Below are positions 62,685-64,000 of a DNA stretch of 64,000 bases, piece by piece. This stretch comes from Galerina marginata (lineage: Eukaryota; Basidiomycota; Agaricomycetes; Agaricales; Galerinaceae), in assembly GCA_023014335.1 (NCBI GenBank), contig JAECYW010000022.1, positions 186,001 to 250,000 on the forward strand, read 5' to 3'. The translations under genes and the position numbers were made by a program. Position 1 is the first letter of the stretch. Each line of letters opens with the position of its first letter. Below the pieces are notes generated by a model, which was not told the origin of the DNA, made no database searches, and saw only the letters and a program-made list of their open reading frames with translations.

Positions 62685-63246
62685 ACTCGAGTAATGATTT
62701 GACATTTACTGTCGATCTTGTAGTATCTTGTATGTAGTTGGTATGATGAAGCTATTATTAGTCGCCGTCTGCGTCTGTGGAGTCGTGAATATCCATTAAA
62801 TTCAGCACGAGTGCGACGGCAGCTGCGAAGGAGGCAGAGGGCCTGCTGTAAACGAGGGAGAGCAGAGAGGAAACTATTTTTAGCTGACCTCCAGGGGCAC
62901 TGGCCATGGAAAGAAATAAATGTCAATAACTTGACTTCCAACGTCCATGCATCACCGGCGACCAATGGTAGATTCTACTTCACTCCAATTCATTCTGCTT
63001 TAAATCACATTGAAATCCTAGGGAAATACTTAGTTTTGATCTTGGAATACAGGCCAACCGAGGTACATTACCCGTATCCCAGAAATCTCTCAGAGGCGTG
63101 GCGCAAACGAACTCAACAGCGTCCTCAACTACCATTCACCACTGCAATTCCCAGGAAGCGACGAACCGAGACTGTTACTTTCCATTCTCCTCCAAGGGAC
63201 GACCACGGCAAGGAGCGTATTTTGGTCCTAATTCTTTCCAACCGAC
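62685..63246. other. intergenic, no gene seen
   Basis: A spacer between the membrane protein and the last F-box gene. A 166-codon plus frame (62811-63311) overlaps the F-box start in another phase and is a shadow. Confidence 0.5.
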
Positions 63247-64000
63247 ATGGACGTAGAAATAAACCGAAGCCTTCCGACAGAGCTCCTATTATCTATCATC
63301 GACAGAGTTGAGCACGATGAAGACCTGCTCCTCTTAGCGACAGCATCTCGGCACCTTCACGATCTCTCACTGCCGGAGTACTTTTCGAGACTGAATTTCG
63401 ACCCAAGTTCCAAAAGCCTCTCGCTGAAATCGTTCGACGGGTGCTATAGGACCCTGTCCGGCCTTGCCATATCCCTCGACCTCGTCGGGACATCTCTGCA
63501 CGACCTTTCATACGATTTTGGGTACATCCATAATCCGGACCAAGTCATTAGGGAGGTCCGCCTATTAACGCGATACGTGGCCAAGTTATCGTCTATAGAT
63601 CAAGTCACCTTGCGACTGGCTATCTTTCCTAGGACGTCGAAGCATTGGAAAGCGGCGAACATCGTTCTGCTGCACACCATCTTGCAGAAATCATGCACGA
63701 GCATGCACATCACGACATCCCAGTTATCGTCCTTGTACGAAGAGCCAAAGTCATTACGCTCAGTAAGGCCGTCGGATTGGCTCAAAGATTATTGGCCTGC
63801 TGGAGTTGATCCTCTGACTAGCGGCGCGAAGCACCTGAAAGTGTGCTCCATCCAAACCTTTCCGACATCTCTCAGACCTTTCTATTATCACGCCCTTCAA
63901 AGTAGCGCTTCGGTACTTACTGACCTATCGTTCAAGAACTTGTTCGGTGGTGGCACCGACTGGGGAATCATGCTCGCAAACCTCCAATTTCCGCGCCTCA
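63247..64000 (+). CDS. F-box/LRR-like protein, 3' end cut by window edge
   Basis: The frame from the ATG at 63247 stays open to the last base, about 251 residues. It starts MDVEINRSLPTELLLSIIDR, an F-box helix, followed by LLLLATASRHLHDLSLPEYF. Later segments (VRLLTRYVAKLSSIDQVTL, AKHLKVCSIQTF, ASVLTDLSFKNLFGGG) resemble leucine-rich repeats of fungal F-box proteins. No intron is needed in the visible part, unlike the F-box gene at 32583-34688. It is a different subfamily from the copies at 7-10 kb. Confidence 0.72.
   Translation, partial: MDVEINRSLPTELLLSIIDRVEHDEDLLLLATASRHLHDLSLPEYFSRLNFDPSSKSLSLKSFDGCYRTLSGLAISLDLVGTSLHDLSYDFGYIHNPDQVIREVRLLTRYVAKLSSIDQVTLRLAIFPRTSKHWKAANIVLLHTILQKSCTSMHITTSQLSSLYEEPKSLRSVRPSDWLKDYWPAGVDPLTSGAKHLKVCSIQTFPTSLRPFYYHALQSSASVLTDLSFKNLFGGGTDWGIMLANLQFPRL

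Overview
The window reads as nuclear DNA of a filamentous basidiomycete, most likely a mushroom-forming agaricomycete. Genes are cut by many 50-70 base GT-AG introns, and the gene set is fungal: AAA-pathway lysine synthesis, an Erv-type sulfhydryl oxidase, a GH71 alpha-1,3-glucanase, a Y3-like secreted lectin domain, and families of BTB/POZ-like and F-box/LRR-like proteins typical of agaricomycetes. No search was run. Every assignment comes from reading the translated exons. Where exon sums are given, they close in frame.

Layout. 1-12 kb: two paralogous BTB-like genes (the first cut by the window edge), LSM4, an F-box/LRR gene, an intron-containing tRNA-Glu(CTC), a second F-box copy that is frame-shifted, and a helicase relic enclosed by long inverted repeats. 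12-25 kb: a long gene-poor stretch with a diverged duplication, a low-complexity polyQ protein, and an OPT-family transporter. 25-36 kb: LYS1, a gene-poor stretch, a Y3-like secreted protein, a BTB gene, an F-box/LRR gene head-to-head with DPH5. 36-49 kb: cytosolic AsnRS, a BTB gene, a three-unit tandem repeat, an ERV2-like oxidase, a prolyl aminopeptidase, a tiny cysteine-rich secreted peptide, GH71 and PanB. 49-64 kb: three tandem BTB genes, an NTF2/SnoaL-like protein, a KEN-box protein, two tandem BTB genes, a membrane-anchored beta-repeat protein, and the start of another F-box gene.

How the genes relate. Housekeeping genes (LSM4, LYS1, DPH5, AsnRS, ERV2-like, PanB) are scattered among two fast-duplicating adaptor-like families: nine BTB-like loci and four recognisable F-box loci. 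The BTB genes share intron positions, carry different tails (basic, cysteine-rich) and sit as tandem pairs and triplets. One F-box copy has decayed. Both families are known in general to supply substrate adaptors for cullin E3 ligases, so the window looks like an adaptor birth-and-death zone. That role is an inference.

The most intriguing single gene is the 485-residue KEN-box protein at 55786-57299. It combines a KEN box, an FGF tripeptide, CDK-type sites and a short conserved-looking C-terminal helix, and has two ACGCGT boxes upstream. This combination suggests a cell-cycle regulated chromosome protein, possibly sororin-like.
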